Below are positions 1-9,077 of a DNA stretch of 64,000 nt, piece by piece. The notes under the pieces were generated by a model. That model did no database searches and was not told the DNA's origin. It saw nothing but the letters and a program-made list of their open reading frames with translations. A program made the translations under genes and the position numbers. Numbering within the stretch: position 1 is the first letter of the stretch; every line of letters begins with the position of its first letter. Origin of the DNA: an uncultured Erythrobacter sp. (GTDB lineage Bacteria; Pseudomonadota; Alphaproteobacteria; Sphingomonadales; Sphingomonadaceae); assembly GCA_947500645.1 (NCBI GenBank), contig CANMSD010000002.1:186001-250000 (forward strand), read 5' to 3'.

Positions 1-81
1 CTCTGCCCTAGATATTCAGTGTTTCGCTGTCGAGGCTGAACGGGTTACGATGGCGCGATTCTTCCTTGGAGCGCTCCGCAT

Positions 82-501
82 ATGAACTCGCCACCTTTTC
101 ACCTCGCCTTTCCAGTCGACGATCTCGCGGCGGCGCGCCGCTTCTATGGCGCTGTTCTTGGCTGCGCCGAGGGCCGCAGCAGCGATGAGTGGATCGATTT
201 CGACTTTCACGGACACCAGATTGTCGCGCATCTTGCACCCGGAGCGGCGGGCGATAGCTCGCGCAACCCCGTGGATGGACACGGCGTCCCGGTCCCGCAC
301 TTCGGCCTCGTAATGAAAATGCAGGATTGGGAGGAGTTGGCCAGAAATCTGAAAACCGCCGAGGTGGATTTTGTGATCGAACCCGCCATCCGCTTCAAAG
401 GGCAAACGGGCGAGCAGGCGACGATGTTTTTCCGCGATCCATCGGGCAATGCGATCGAGATGAAAGCCTTTGCCGACCCGGCCCAACTATTTGCGAGTTA
501 G
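82..501 (+). CDS. VOC (glyoxalase/bleomycin resistance) family protein
   Basis: A 139-aa protein of the vicinal oxygen chelate superfamily. The N-terminus ([17 protein letters not shown]) is the typical first beta-alpha unit, and the C-terminal half carries the hallmark [15 protein letters not shown] strand with a Glu that usually ligands a metal. VOC proteins include dioxygenases, glyoxalases and resistance proteins, and the substrate cannot be told from sequence. GGAG lies about 10 bases upstream of the ATG. It is monocistronic and converges on engB with a three-base gap. Family is sure; function is unknown. Confidence 0.85.
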   Translation: MNSPPFHLAFPVDDLAAARRFYGAVLGCAEGRSSDEWIDFDFHGHQIVAHLAPGAAGDSSRNPVDGHGVPVPHFGLVMKMQDWEELARNLKTAEVDFVIEPAIRFKGQTGEQATMFFRDPSGNAIEMKAFADPAQLFAS

Positions 502-504
502 AGT

Positions 505-1158
505 TCAGCCCAAAGCATCCTGCACTACGGCAGCGCGCAGGGCCGCGATGCCCATGCCTTTCTCACTGCTAGTGATGTGTAGCTCGGGATAGGCGGCAGG
601 ATGCTTACGCGCTTCGGCAGCGACGGCCTCTGCGGTCTTCTCAAGCGCGCTGGCCTTTATCTTGTCGGCCTTGGTGAGCACCACACGGTAACCCACCGCC
701 GCTTCATCAAGCATGGTCATCATCTCGCGATCGACATCTTTGAGGCCGTGGCGACTATCGACTAGTACAAGATTGCGCACCAGCACGACACGGCCGCGCA
801 GATACTGCCGCACCAGCTTTTTCCAGGTTTCGACGACCTTGGGCGGGGCCTTGGCAAAGCCATAGCCCGGCATGTCGACCAGTCGGAATTGCGTCGGCTC
901 GCCAACCTCGAAGATGTTGAGCTCTTGCGTACGGCCCGGCGTTACCGAAGTACGCGCAATCGACTTGCGGCCGGTGAGCGCGTTCAAGAGAGAGCTTTTC
1001 CCGACGTTGGAGCGACCGCAAAAGGCGACCTCCGGCACATCCGGTTCAGGCAGAAACTTCAGCTGCGGCGCAGAAAGCAGGAAATCGACGCGACCGGAAA
1101 ACAGCTTGGCTGCTTGCCTCTCGCGCAAATCCTGCTCGCGCTGTTCTTCTGGGGTCAC
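505..1158 (-). CDS. engB: Ribosome biogenesis GTP-binding protein EngB (YihA/YsxC)
   Basis: A 217-aa TrmE-Era-EngA-EngB-Septin class GTPase that acts in assembly of the large ribosomal subunit. Motifs seen: P-loop GRSNVGKSS at about 48-56, G2 region TPGRTQ near 73-78, G3 DMPGYG at 95-100 and G4 TKAD at about 162-165. Length is normal for the family. Its start overlaps the end of yidC by four bases, so it is probably translationally coupled as the last gene of the rpmH-rnpA-yidD-yidC-engB block. This arrangement is common in Alphaproteobacteria. Confidence 0.97.
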   Translation of the reverse strand: MTPEEQREQDLRERQAAKLFSGRVDFLLSAPQLKFLPEPDVPEVAFCGRSNVGKSSLLNALTGRKSIARTSVTPGRTQELNIFEVGEPTQFRLVDMPGYGFAKAPPKVVETWKKLVRQYLRGRVVLVRNLVLVDSRHGLKDVDREMMTMLDEAAVGYRVVLTKADKIKASALEKTAEAVAAEARKHPAAYPELHITSSEKGMGIAALRAAVVQDALG

Positions 1159-2939
1159 GCCTCGCCTTTCGACTGGTCTTCGAGTGCCTTAGCGCGTTCC
1201 TTCTCCGCCTTTTCCTTCTCAGCCGCCGCCCGCAATTGCGGGTGCTTGGAATAGAGGTAGCTCTGCTGCGCAAGCGTGAGGATGTTCGAAGTAACCCAGT
1301 AAAGCAGCAGGCCTGCTGCGAACGGAGCCATAACGAACATCAGTATCCACGGCATGAAGTTGAATATCTGCTGCTGGACAGGATCCATCGCGCTCGGATT
1401 GAGCTTGAAGGTCAGCCACATCGTCACACCCAGCAGGATCGCCAGCACGCCGATGCCCAGGAAGCCGGAAACCTCGAATGGCAGCAGGCCGAACAGGTTG
1501 AGTATGGTCCAAGGATCGGGTGCAGAAAGGTCTTTGATCCAGAAATCGACCAGCGGCTTGTGCCGCATTTCAATCGCGAGGATCAACACCTTGTAGAGTG
1601 CGAAGAAGATCGGGATCTGGATCAGCAGCGGTAAACAACCGGCGAGAGGGTTCACCTTCTCGTCCTTGTACAGCTTCATGATCTCTTGCTGCTGTTTCTG
1701 CTTGTCGTCCTTGTAGCGATCCTGGATCGCCTTCATCTTCGGCTGCACCGCCTTCATTGCAGCCATGCTGGCAAACTGCTTCTGAGCAATCGGGAACAGG
1801 AGTCCCCGAATGATCAACGTCAGCAACACGATCGCAACGCCGAAATTGCCGACAAAATCGAATAGAGTCTTGAGCAAAAGCAGCAGCGGTTTTTCGAGGA
1901 ACCAGAACCAGCCCCACGAAATGGCAAGACCGAAATCGTCGATGCCGCTGTCCTCGTACTGATCGAGAACGCCGCTTTCTTTTGCCCCGGCGAACAGGTT
2001 GGTCGTCTGCGTGATCGCCTGACCGGCCGGCAATGTAACCGCATCATAGATCACATCCGTGCGGTACAAATCATTGCCCAGTGAGCGGAAGCTTGCATCA
2101 GCAGACCCATCACCGGGCACCAGAGCCGAAAGCCAATAGCGGTCGGTGAAACCCAACCACGAAGCGGCGCCTTCCGGTTTGTAGGTGGAGATTTCAGCGA
2201 GATCGTCGTAATTGTTTTCCTCGTCGATGGTACCGCCAAAAACGCCAACCGGGCCGGCGTGGACGATGAATTCGTCATTCGACGCATTCGCGCTCGTCCG
2301 GTTGATCAGCGAGAATGGCTGGATGACCGCGGCATTCTCGCCAGTGTTCGACACCGTCTGGACGGCGCTGATCATGTAATTTTCATCGATCGAGAACTTG
2401 ATCGAGTAAGCAAAACCATTGGCATCCGTGTGTGTCAGCGTGACCGGCGTATCAACGGTTAGCGTAGGATTGTCGGCTGCCCACAACGTGTCAGCTGGCA
2501 AACGATCCGCATTGGCGAGAAAGCCAAATTCGGCAAAGTATTGGTCGGGTGTACCGTCAGGCGCGAACAGGCGCACAGGACCGCTTTCCTCGTCGACCGT
2601 CTGGCGGTGATCCTTCAGGACGATGTCATCGATTCGCGCGCCGACAAGGTTTATCGAACCAGCAACACGCGGCGCATCGATCGCAACGCGCAACGGACTT
2701 TCCAGCGCGGCATCGAGGTTCACCGGACCGGCGGCAGGAACGACGCCTTCAGGAAGGTCGGCGGCAACAACGCTCGTCCCGGGAGCAGCCGCTGCGCTGG
2801 TACCCGCGGCGGGTTCAACTTCCTCCGTCGGTGCGGAGATCGATGCCTGCGGATAGAACACTCGCATCGCCATGTCCCACCCAAGGATGAGCAAGCCAGA
2901 AAGTGCTACGGCCAGCAACAGATTACGCTGATTGTCCAA
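1155..2939 (-). CDS. yidC: Membrane protein insertase YidC
   Basis: A 594-aa inner-membrane insertase (Oxa1/Alb3 family) that integrates and folds membrane proteins with or without SecYEG. The layout is the Gram-negative one: an N-terminal membrane segment (about 6-24), a large periplasmic domain to about 330, then the conserved hydrophobic core starting near 350. The core includes IIRGLLFP with its conserved membrane Arg, the coiled cytoplasmic loop KMKAIQDRYKDDKQKQQQE and the downstream hairpins. The C-terminus is basic and Glu/Lys rich. It lies 75 bases downstream of yidD. Confidence 0.98.
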   Translation of the reverse strand: MDNQRNLLLAVALSGLLILGWDMAMRVFYPQASISAPTEEVEPAAGTSAAAAPGTSVVAADLPEGVVPAAGPVNLDAALESPLRVAIDAPRVAGSINLVGARIDDIVLKDHRQTVDEESGPVRLFAPDGTPDQYFAEFGFLANADRLPADTLWAADNPTLTVDTPVTLTHTDANGFAYSIKFSIDENYMISAVQTVSNTGENAAVIQPFSLINRTSANASNDEFIVHAGPVGVFGGTIDEENNYDDLAEISTYKPEGAASWLGFTDRYWLSALVPGDGSADASFRSLGNDLYRTDVIYDAVTLPAGQAITQTTNLFAGAKESGVLDQYEDSGIDDFGLAISWGWFWFLEKPLLLLLKTLFDFVGNFGVAIVLLTLIIRGLLFPIAQKQFASMAAMKAVQPKMKAIQDRYKDDKQKQQQEIMKLYKDEKVNPLAGCLPLLIQIPIFFALYKVLILAIEMRHKPLVDFWIKDLSAPDPWTILNLFGLLPFEVSGFLGIGVLAILLGVTMWLTFKLNPSAMDPVQQQIFNFMPWILMFVMAPFAAGLLLYWVTSNILTLAQQSYLYSKHPQLRAAAEKEKAEKERAKALEDQSKGEA

Positions 2940-3014
2940 GAGAAAATCCTGTTTACGTGTTTACGCCCCAAGGCCCAGGTGTGTTATATATGTACTACGG
3001 CCAAGAATGACACC

Positions 3015-3227
3015 CTAAGGGACCGGATCATATCCATGCCCGCCCCAAGGATGGCAGCGCATTAGCCGCTTAGTCGCCAGCCATCCACCCTTGATCGCGC
3101 CATATTTCCCCAGGGCCTGGATCGCATATTGCGAGCATGAGGGCGCATATCGACATGTCGGTGGCAGGACCCTACTCGGACCCCATTGCCAGGCCTTGGC
3201 GATGAAGATCAGAACGTGCTTCATCAC
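3015..3227 (-). CDS. yidD: Membrane protein insertion efficiency factor YidD
   Basis: A 70-aa protein of the YidD/UPF0161 family, which helps membrane protein insertion and is membrane-associated through an amphipathic helix. The signature [21 protein letters not shown], with its conserved cysteines, sits in the middle, followed by the typical [12 protein letters not shown] ending. The start overlaps the rnpA stop by four bases. A second Met follows directly at 3224, so the exact start could be one codon later. Position between rnpA and yidC is the classical one. Confidence 0.95.
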   Translation of the reverse strand: MMKHVLIFIAKAWQWGPSRVLPPTCRYAPSCSQYAIQALGKYGAIKGGWLATKRLMRCHPWGGHGYDPVP

Positions 3228-3622
3228 CTGTCGCCTCGCGCTGGCTGTGGCCCGCGTTTTCCGCGTCTCGGGCGGCGCCCTCTTGCCGGATCGCCCTTTC
3301 CGTCGCGAGCACGCTGCAATGCGCGTTCCAGCTCCTGGACCATCAGCTCAAAATCGCGCTCAACCCCACCCGCACGGCCAATCAAGACGTGATCGTGATC
3401 AGGAAGCCCGCTATCCGGTAGCGCGTCGCGCAGCAACTCACGAAAGCGCCGCTTCATGCGGTTGCGCACCACCGCATTGCCAATCTTCTTGGTGACTGTG
3501 ATCCCATATCGCTGGCCCAGCCCATCATTTGGGCGCGCCAGCAACACGAAGCCCGGACGCGCAACTCGTAATCCGCGATTGGCGGCGAGGAAATCAGCGC
3601 GCTTGGTGAGTACCTGAGCCAT
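3224..3622 (-). CDS. rnpA: Ribonuclease P protein component
   Basis: A 132-aa basic protein that binds the RNase P RNA and assists 5' maturation of tRNAs. The family core is seen in [23 protein letters not shown], with the RNR motif. An upstream in-frame extension to 3688 is possible, but the ATG at 3622 begins the family-typical N-terminus ([11 protein letters not shown]) and is preferred. The C-terminal tail is rich in Arg, Gly and Pro. It follows rpmH and is coupled to yidD by a four-base overlap. Confidence 0.95.
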   Translation of the reverse strand: MAQVLTKRADFLAANRGLRVARPGFVLLARPNDGLGQRYGITVTKKIGNAVVRNRMKRRFRELLRDALPDSGLPDHDHVLIGRAGGVERDFELMVQELERALQRARDGKGDPARGRRPRRGKRGPQPARGDR

Positions 3623-3642
3623 TGAGTGTTCTATACGCAGAA

Positions 3643-3663
3643 CGGGCTCCCAATGGGAGCCCG
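3643..3663. repeat. Perfect 9-bp inverted repeat between rpmH and rnpA
   Basis: CGGGCTCCC, a three-base loop (AAT) and GGGAGCCCG form a strong hairpin just upstream of the rnpA start. No T-run follows on either strand, so it does not look like a full intrinsic terminator. It could tune the ratio of rpmH to rnpA expression through attenuation or mRNA stability; that role is inference. Confidence 0.6.
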
Positions 3664-3730
3664 CTGCAATGCGACCTTCAGATCGCAAACCAATAAGCGA
3701 CGCACCAGAAGGTGCGACACGCGAATCAGC

Positions 3731-3865
3731 CTATGCGCAAAGGGTCTTGCGGCCACGCTTGCGACGTGCGCGAAGAACCTTGCGGCCACCCGGCGTTGCC
3801 TTGCGGGCGAAGAAACCGTGGCGACGAGCGCGCACGAGGTTACTAGGTTGGAAAGTCCGCTTCAT
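3731..3865 (-). CDS. rpmH: 50S ribosomal protein L34 (bL34)
   Basis: A 44-aa ribosomal protein read directly from the minus strand. It starts [19 protein letters not shown] and ends [10 protein letters not shown], which matches bL34 along its whole length. It is the first gene of the rpmH-rnpA-yidD-yidC-engB cluster. Confidence 0.97.
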   Translation of the reverse strand: MKRTFQPSNLVRARRHGFFARKATPGGRKVLRARRKRGRKTLCA

Positions 3866-3922
3866 ATCGTCCTCGAAATCAAATCTGCGCCAAGTGCCGA
3901 ACTATGCCCGGTCAAAGCGCCA

Positions 3923-3948
3923 ATAAAAAGGGCCGCCTGATGGCGACC
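3923..3948 (-). terminator. Putative intrinsic terminator after the ClpP-like gene
   Basis: Read on the minus strand, GGTCGCC, a four-base loop and GGCGGCC (one G-U pair) are followed by CTTTTTATT. It sits 18 bases beyond the stop of the secreted ClpP-like gene and upstream of rpmH, so it would separate the two transcripts. Confidence 0.6.
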
Positions 3949-3965
3949 GCAATCAGCGCGCGCAA

Positions 3966-4904
3966 CTATGGGAAAGCTGGGCTTGAGTCAAGCCATGCAA
4001 GGCGGATTTGACTCACCGCATTGTCCGCCCAGATCGCAATATGTGGCGCGGTGGCATGCTGGTCGATTGCGCGCTTGCGAGCAAGCTGAGGCTGTTTGGG
4101 CCGCAACCATACACGCATTTCAGCAGCGCCCAGCCACTTTGCGCTGCGATGCGGGACCGAATTGGTCATCGCATAAAATTCGCGCGCATGCTCGGCACCC
4201 ATACCCATTTCGCGGTAATAATCGAGATAGAGCCGGTTTTCCGGTGCATCGGGTGCGAAGTCTTTTGGTTCGCGGCCGTAATTGTCGAGCCAGGAATGCA
4301 CGGCGAATTCCGCACCGTTGTCCATCGTGCGTTTAGAGCCTGCCAGAAACAATTCGACCGCCCCTGAGCGGACCGAACCACCGTCTGGCACATGGGTCGT
4401 CAAACCTGCTGCGCGTATCTTGCGACCCACCGCCAGATTAGCAAGATCATCGCTGGTGCCCGGCGCTTCAATAAACTCTAGAAGCTCAAGCTCCGGAAAA
4501 TCACGCAGCATTGTATCGAAGTGACGCGGGCTGCTGCGCCCCGTTGCACCTACAATCGCAGCGCGGTTGCTATCAAGCACCTGGAAAGGCCCATATTGCG
4601 CGATCGCCGTTTCGACCGGTCGCATCGTAACCGGATAGACAGTCGCCGGCGGGGTATTGCGATCAATATATGTGAATTCAGTTATTACTTTATCGGTGAC
4701 TCCAAATGCTGGCTGAGCTGCAGTTGCACCGCCTCTGGCCGACGCCGTGTCGACACGAAGCCAGCGCTGCGTGGCTGGATCCCATTCTTCCACCCAACGC
4801 TCGATCGCAACAGAACGCACAGCGGCGCCGTCCTGCGCGCTAGCCACGCTTGGCAGGGCGAGCAGGCTCAGAAGCGCAATAAGAAACCGACCGAGATTTT
4901 GCAT
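3966..4904 (-). CDS. Secreted COG3904-like (ClpP-fold) protein
   Basis: A 312-aa protein with a clear Sec signal peptide (hydrophobic LIALLSLLALPSVASAQD, cleavage near residue 23). The centre has the pattern of COG3904-type predicted periplasmic ClpP-like proteins: an SPRHFDTMLRDFPEL segment, a GRKIRAAGLTTHVPDGG segment, VRSGAVELFLAG and GAEFAVHSW. Members keep a crotonase/ClpP fold, and catalytic function is unproven. The C-terminus ends in an alpha-helical region. It is monocistronic with its own terminator. Alternative labels such as alpha/beta hydrolase are less well supported. Confidence 0.7.
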   Translation of the reverse strand: MQNLGRFLIALLSLLALPSVASAQDGAAVRSVAIERWVEEWDPATQRWLRVDTASARGGATAAQPAFGVTDKVITEFTYIDRNTPPATVYPVTMRPVETAIAQYGPFQVLDSNRAAIVGATGRSSPRHFDTMLRDFPELELLEFIEAPGTSDDLANLAVGRKIRAAGLTTHVPDGGSVRSGAVELFLAGSKRTMDNGAEFAVHSWLDNYGREPKDFAPDAPENRLYLDYYREMGMGAEHAREFYAMTNSVPHRSAKWLGAAEMRVWLRPKQPQLARKRAIDQHATAPHIAIWADNAVSQIRLAWLDSSPAFP

Positions 4905-5048
4905 GTCGCGCTTATCGCGCCGTCATGTTTTAAGAATGACAAAGTTTTATGCTTGCAAAAACCTTGCGGTATCGCCCCTATGCTGGGTGCAGAAACTGTT
5001 AAGCCGAGCTAATAGCCTGCTCTGCAGGGAATTATTGGGGGTCGTCGC

Positions 5049-6545
5049 GTGGTCGCACTGGTTAAGACTGTGGCTTATCTTGGGTTGGAAGCGCGCAGCG
5101 TGGAGGTTCAGTGCCAAGTGGCCTCCGGCCTGCCGCGCTTTACGGTCGTTGGCCTGCCAGACAAGGCCGTGAGCGAAAGCCGCGAGCGGGTGCAAGCGGC
5201 GCTTGCAGCCATGGGCTTGGCTTTACCGCCAAAGCGTATCACCATTAACCTCTCTCCCGCCGATTTGCCCAAAGACGGCTCGCATTACGACCTACCGATA
5301 GCGCTTGCCTTGCTCGCAGCTATGGGGGTGACCGATGCCGAGCAATTGGGAGATTGGCTGGCAGTGGGCGAACTATCGCTAGACGGAAGGATCGTCGCGA
5401 CACCCGGTGCGTTGCTTGCCGCCTTGCATGCGAGCGAGAATGAAATCGGCTTGATCTGTCCAGCGGAACAAGGGCCGGAGGCCAAATGGGCCAGCGGAAT
5501 TCCTGTTCTAGCCGCCAAGGATCTGGTGAGCTTGCTTAACCATCTCAAAGGCACCCAGACCCTGCCAGAACCAGCTCGCGGTGAGATCGAGAAAGTGGCC
5601 ATCAGTGCCGACCTCAAACAGGTAAAAGGTCAGGAGACCGCCAAACGCGCGCTAGAGATTGCTGCCAGTGGCGGTCACAATATGCTGATGATGGGCCCAC
5701 CAGGCTCGGGCAAGAGTCTGCTCGCTTCGTGCCTGCCGGGGATTTTGCCGGAGTTAACGCCAGCCGAGGCGCTGGAGGTTTCAATGGTGCAATCGGTCGC
5801 CGGACTGCTTGATAGCGGGCGGATCAGCCGATCTCGGCCATTTCGCGCACCACACCATTCGGCCAGCATGGCGGCACTCACGGGCGGTGGCCTCAAAGTG
5901 CGCCCGGGCGAAGTCAGCCTCGCGCATCTGGGCGTGTTGTTCCTCGATGAATTGCCAGAGTTTCAGCGACCGGTGCTCGACTCGCTGCGACAACCGCTCG
6001 AAACAGGTCATGTCGATGTCGCGCGCGCCAATGCGCATGTGACCTTCCCTGCACGTGTCCAATTGATCGCTGCCATGAACCCATGCCGCTGCGGCCATGC
6101 GGGGGAGCCAGGCCATGTCTGCGCGCGCGGACCGCGCTGCGCCAGCGAATACCAGGCCCGGATCAGCGGCCCATTGCTCGACCGGATCGACCTTCATGTC
6201 GAAGTGGCTGCGGTAAGCGCGATGGATATGGCGCTTCCAGCTGCGAGCGAAGGTAGCGAGGCGGTTGCTGTCCGGGTTGCTACTGCGCGCAAGGCTCAGG
6301 AAGCGCGCGGTGTGCGATCCAATGCTGAACTAGAAGGCGACAAGCTTGAGCACTTTGCCTCGCCCGATGACGCAGGCAAGGAATTGTTGATGCAGGCGGC
6401 AGAAAAGCTGCGTCTATCAGCGCGCGGCTACACTCGCATGCTGCGCGTCGCGCGCACTATCGCCGATCTCGCTGGAGCGCAGTCGGTCGGGCGTGTCCAT
6501 ATCGCCGAGGCGCTCAGCTATCGCCATCAGCCCGCGAGAATGTGA
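5049..6545 (+). CDS. comM: YifB/ComM family Mg-chelatase-like AAA ATPase
   Basis: A 498-aa protein. The N-terminal ChlI-type domain has SGLPRFTVVGLPDKAVSESR, a Lon-protease-like fold. An AAA+ ATPase follows with Walker A GPPGSGKS at 216-223, Walker B-like VLFLDELPEF near 310 and a CRCGH cysteine patch near 345, then the Mg-chelatase C-terminal domain. In naturally competent bacteria ComM is a branch-migration helicase that aids integration of taken-up DNA; in other bacteria the role is less clear. Translation starts at GTG, giving MVALVKTVAYLG, the standard N-terminus of the family. Confidence 0.93.
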   Translation: MVALVKTVAYLGLEARSVEVQCQVASGLPRFTVVGLPDKAVSESRERVQAALAAMGLALPPKRITINLSPADLPKDGSHYDLPIALALLAAMGVTDAEQLGDWLAVGELSLDGRIVATPGALLAALHASENEIGLICPAEQGPEAKWASGIPVLAAKDLVSLLNHLKGTQTLPEPARGEIEKVAISADLKQVKGQETAKRALEIAASGGHNMLMMGPPGSGKSLLASCLPGILPELTPAEALEVSMVQSVAGLLDSGRISRSRPFRAPHHSASMAALTGGGLKVRPGEVSLAHLGVLFLDELPEFQRPVLDSLRQPLETGHVDVARANAHVTFPARVQLIAAMNPCRCGHAGEPGHVCARGPRCASEYQARISGPLLDRIDLHVEVAAVSAMDMALPAASEGSEAVAVRVATARKAQEARGVRSNAELEGDKLEHFASPDDAGKELLMQAAEKLRLSARGYTRMLRVARTIADLAGAQSVGRVHIAEALSYRHQPARM

Positions 6546-6765
6546 GCGCAGGCTCGGGCCGATTGCGCCCGACCGAAATGATCGCACTCGATTTTTCTCA
6601 GAGGCTCAGCTAAACTCGAACGCGAAGGGTTAGTTGAACAATTTCGCTCTCGTCGACCAGATCGCGAGCGAAAGTAAAGGTTGCTGAGGCTCCTGATGGG
6701 CTGGCAGTGTGCAGGAAAGCATCTCTGCCAAGTGCCAGAAACAGGGTCCAGCACAGGAGACCCGC

Positions 6766-7455
6766 ATGATCACATGGCTTAGAGAGAAATATCTCGACCT
6801 TCTTGGGTCGATCTACATCTATAACGAACATCGCGGCTACACAGCGCTTGACCGGGTGCTTGAAGCTGTGCGTCAACGCTCTCCCGACGACACCCAGTTT
6901 ATCGCCGCGATTGAGCAGCACCGCGCCGATGAGCGAAAGCACTACGTCATGTTCAGGCGCTGGTTTGAGTTGCGCGGCACAATGCCACTCTCAGTTGATC
7001 GTACCTTTGGCCACATTGACCGCTTCATCGAGATCATGTTCCGCACTCCAATCGATAGTCTCGATACTCAAGCCATTGTCGAGGATGATCGCCTGTTTGA
7101 AAGGCTATGCCGAGTGATCTCTCTGACCGAGCAACGTGGCTACCAACAGGTGGAGATCCTGCTCGCCAATCGTTTCGTTAAGTCGGATCCCGCCTTGGTG
7201 CGCATCTTCGAAGTGATCAAGCGCGACGAGCCGAGCCATTGGGCTCCCTATGATCGCTGGCTAAAGGATCATGCGAAGCGCGATCCCAAATGGTGGGAGC
7301 GGTTGGTCGACAGTTTTATCCATTCTGAACTGCTGATCGTGAAGCTACCCATCTTGTTTCTGAATCCGTTGGTCAAACGCCGCCGTGATTGGTCCGACGA
7401 TGGCGAGACCGACCCTGATCGTTATCAGGTGAAAAGCGGCCTCGCGAAGGTGTAG
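6766..7455 (+). CDS. Ferritin-like domain protein
   Basis: A 229-aa mainly helical protein with repeated E/H pairs typical of ferritin-like di-iron proteins: YNEHRGYTALDRV, EQHRADERKHYVMF, LTEQRGYQQVEIL and IKRDEPSHWAPYDRW. These give two ExxH-like motifs on four helices, which suggests a di-iron or electron-transfer site. The ATG at 6766 is preferred over the upstream one at 6709 because AGGAGA lies five bases before it. It is followed after 29 bases by a GtrA-family gene and is probably cotranscribed. The substrate is unknown. Confidence 0.75.
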   Translation: MITWLREKYLDLLGSIYIYNEHRGYTALDRVLEAVRQRSPDDTQFIAAIEQHRADERKHYVMFRRWFELRGTMPLSVDRTFGHIDRFIEIMFRTPIDSLDTQAIVEDDRLFERLCRVISLTEQRGYQQVEILLANRFVKSDPALVRIFEVIKRDEPSHWAPYDRWLKDHAKRDPKWWERLVDSFIHSELLIVKLPILFLNPLVKRRRDWSDDGETDPDRYQVKSGLAKV

Positions 7456-7484
7456 CGCGTCGTTGAGCTGCGGCATCTATCACC

Positions 7485-7922
7485 GTGACAGACAGGGGCA
7501 GTAACTCGAACGAGAACCTGCTGTCCCGCCTGTTTAAATGGCGGGTTGGGGCAATGCTGGTGCGCAACACAGCGGTCAGCACAGTTGTGTTTCTGATTGG
7601 TCTTGCCTGCCTATGGGCGCTGGTGGAATTCGCGGGAATAGATGAGGTCATCGCGTCTGGCATCGGCTTTGCGTTGGCCAACACCCTTCACTACACCTTG
7701 GCGCGCACTTGGATATTCCGCGGCACCGATCGCAAGTTGGCGAGCGGATACGCCTTTTTCGTGTTGAACGGTTTGTTCGGGCTCGCGATGACCATGGCAT
7801 TGATGGCGGTGTTGCTCGAATACACCCCGATCAACTACTTGATTGCACGGATATTGGTTTCGGTAATCGCAGGGCTCACGATGTTCGTGATTAACGCCGT
7901 CTGGAATTTTCGCCGCGTTTGA
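7485..7922 (+). CDS. GtrA family membrane protein
   Basis: A 145-aa protein with four predicted membrane helices (about 28-48, 53-70, 80-103, 115-138) and the GtrA signatures ANTLHYTLARTWIF and FVINAVWNFRR. GtrA proteins are thought to flip lipid-linked glucose or take part in cell-surface polysaccharide modification. The start codon is GTG. It lies 29 bases after the ferritin-like gene and converges on the HxlR regulator. Confidence 0.87.
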   Translation: MTDRGSNSNENLLSRLFKWRVGAMLVRNTAVSTVVFLIGLACLWALVEFAGIDEVIASGIGFALANTLHYTLARTWIFRGTDRKLASGYAFFVLNGLFGLAMTMALMAVLLEYTPINYLIARILVSVIAGLTMFVINAVWNFRRV

Positions 7923-7931
7923 GCAGACTGA

Positions 7932-8480
7932 TCAACCAGCGGCCTTTTTCGCCTTACCGAGTTCGACAACATCGCCGCTCACCAATTCGCCCGCAGCGAC
8001 CGCGATGGTCCCATCGGCACGCTTACCGAGATTTTCCCTAGCAACCAGCCACAAATCTTCATGAGTCAGAATGCGGCCATCGTGGGCAAGGATCGAAACC
8101 GGGCCAATGGGAAGACGATCACGCTCATCCACCAGGACCGGGCTTTCTTCCACCTCGACGCCGTATTTCTGGCCCCACTGACGTAGGGCGAGCATTGCGG
8201 GAAGCAAATCGAAGCCTTTGGCAGTCAGACGGTACTCGATCTTGCGGCGGTCATCGGCACACGGCTCGCGTTTGAGAATTCCGTGCTCGACAAGTTTCGC
8301 CAAGCGATTCGACAGAATGTTGCGCGCGATACCTAGCTCACTCAAGAATTCCTCGAAGTGATGCAGGCCGTTGAAGCTCGCACGTAGAATCATGAAGGAC
8401 CAGCGTTCCCCCATAACTTCAAGAGCTTGCGGCAGGCCGCATTCGATCAATTCTCTTAGTGGTTCGCGTATATCGCCCAT
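7932..8480 (-). CDS. HxlR family winged-helix transcriptional regulator
   Basis: A 182-aa regulator. The N-terminal 110 residues match HxlR: a leading Cys (ECGLPQALEVMGERWSFMILRASF), a winged helix with LGIARNILSNRLAKLVEHGILKREP, and YRLTAKGFDLLPAMLALRQWG. HxlR proteins often sense electrophiles or redox changes through that N-terminal Cys. The extra C-terminal part (115-182) is longer than in minimal members. It is divergent from a small secreted protein gene, with a perfect palindrome between them that is probably its operator. Confidence 0.93.
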   Translation of the reverse strand: MGDIREPLRELIECGLPQALEVMGERWSFMILRASFNGLHHFEEFLSELGIARNILSNRLAKLVEHGILKREPCADDRRKIEYRLTAKGFDLLPAMLALRQWGQKYGVEVEESPVLVDERDRLPIGPVSILAHDGRILTHEDLWLVARENLGKRADGTIAVAAGELVSGDVVELGKAKKAAG

Positions 8481-8536
8481 TTCAGTCCCTTTCGCGCAAC
8501 CTATCTAGCGGCTTTTTCATTCGGTCTCAAAAAATT

Positions 8537-8566
8537 TTAAGTTTCTAGTTGCAACTAGAAACTTAA
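8537..8566. promoter_or_regulatory. Perfect 30-bp palindrome, likely HxlR operator
   Basis: The half-site TTAAGTTTCTAGTTG is followed immediately by its exact reverse complement with no spacer. It lies in the 164-bp divergent gap between the HxlR regulator (start 8480) and the small secreted protein (start 8645). Its size and perfect symmetry fit a dimeric winged-helix repressor. Autoregulation plus control of the 8645 gene is inference. Confidence 0.8.
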
Positions 8567-8644
8567 TCTCATAGGTAGTGATTCGCAACTGGTTTTGAAT
8601 TGAAACCTTGTAGCCCGAAACTGAACTTTGAAAAGGACTGAGCG

Positions 8645-8980
8645 ATGACCCTCTCCCTTACCCGTTCCAGCCGCCTCTCAATCTTTGCCATGGCGCTTCT
8701 TTACACTGGCCTCATCTTTGGTGTGGCGACGGCACCAGTCAGCGCACAGAACGGCGCATATTACACTGTCACTCTCGCAGAACCGGCGAAAGACAAACGC
8801 GCAGTAGCATCGGGTGTCGCCTGGAGTTGCCAAGGCACGACCTGCGTTGCCAATAAGGGCACGTCGCGTCCAATGCGCATCTGTCGCGGTATTGCGCGTG
8901 AGTTCGGTGAAGTCGTGAACTTCACTGCCAAAGGCAAGCAGCTTGCCGAAGACAAACTGGCGAAGTGCAACGGCAAGTAA
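8645..8980 (+). CDS. CC_3452-like small secreted protein
   Basis: A 111-aa protein with a signal peptide (hydrophobic stretch about 13-30, cleavage after SAQN). The mature part has paired cysteines (WSCQGTTCVANKGTSRPMRICR, then a late LAKCNGK), matching the alphaproteobacterial CC_3452 family of unknown function. The four cysteines suggest two disulfides in the periplasm. It is transcribed away from the HxlR gene across the palindrome and ends at a strong terminator, so it is probably a single-gene unit under HxlR control. Confidence 0.75.
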   Translation: MTLSLTRSSRLSIFAMALLYTGLIFGVATAPVSAQNGAYYTVTLAEPAKDKRAVASGVAWSCQGTTCVANKGTSRPMRICRGIAREFGEVVNFTAKGKQLAEDKLAKCNGK

Positions 8981-9036
8981 GCCGACAATCCAGCTCCTCT
9001 CGTCCGACACTCTCCAATCTCGGACGACAATCCGGA

Positions 9037-9077
9037 CCCCTTGGCGCTTCCCCGATCTGCGCCAAGGGGCTTTTTTT
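9037..9077 (+). terminator. Strong intrinsic terminator
   Basis: CCCCTTGGCGC (9037-9047) pairs perfectly with GCGCCAAGGGG (9059-9069) and is followed by C and seven Ts. It ends the secreted-protein transcript and abuts the 3' end of the convergent HAD gene. Confidence 0.93.

Noticed and set aside
16..486. 156-aa minus-strand frame opposite the VOC gene
   Set aside because: No recognisable domain and fully overlaps a gene with clear family motifs.
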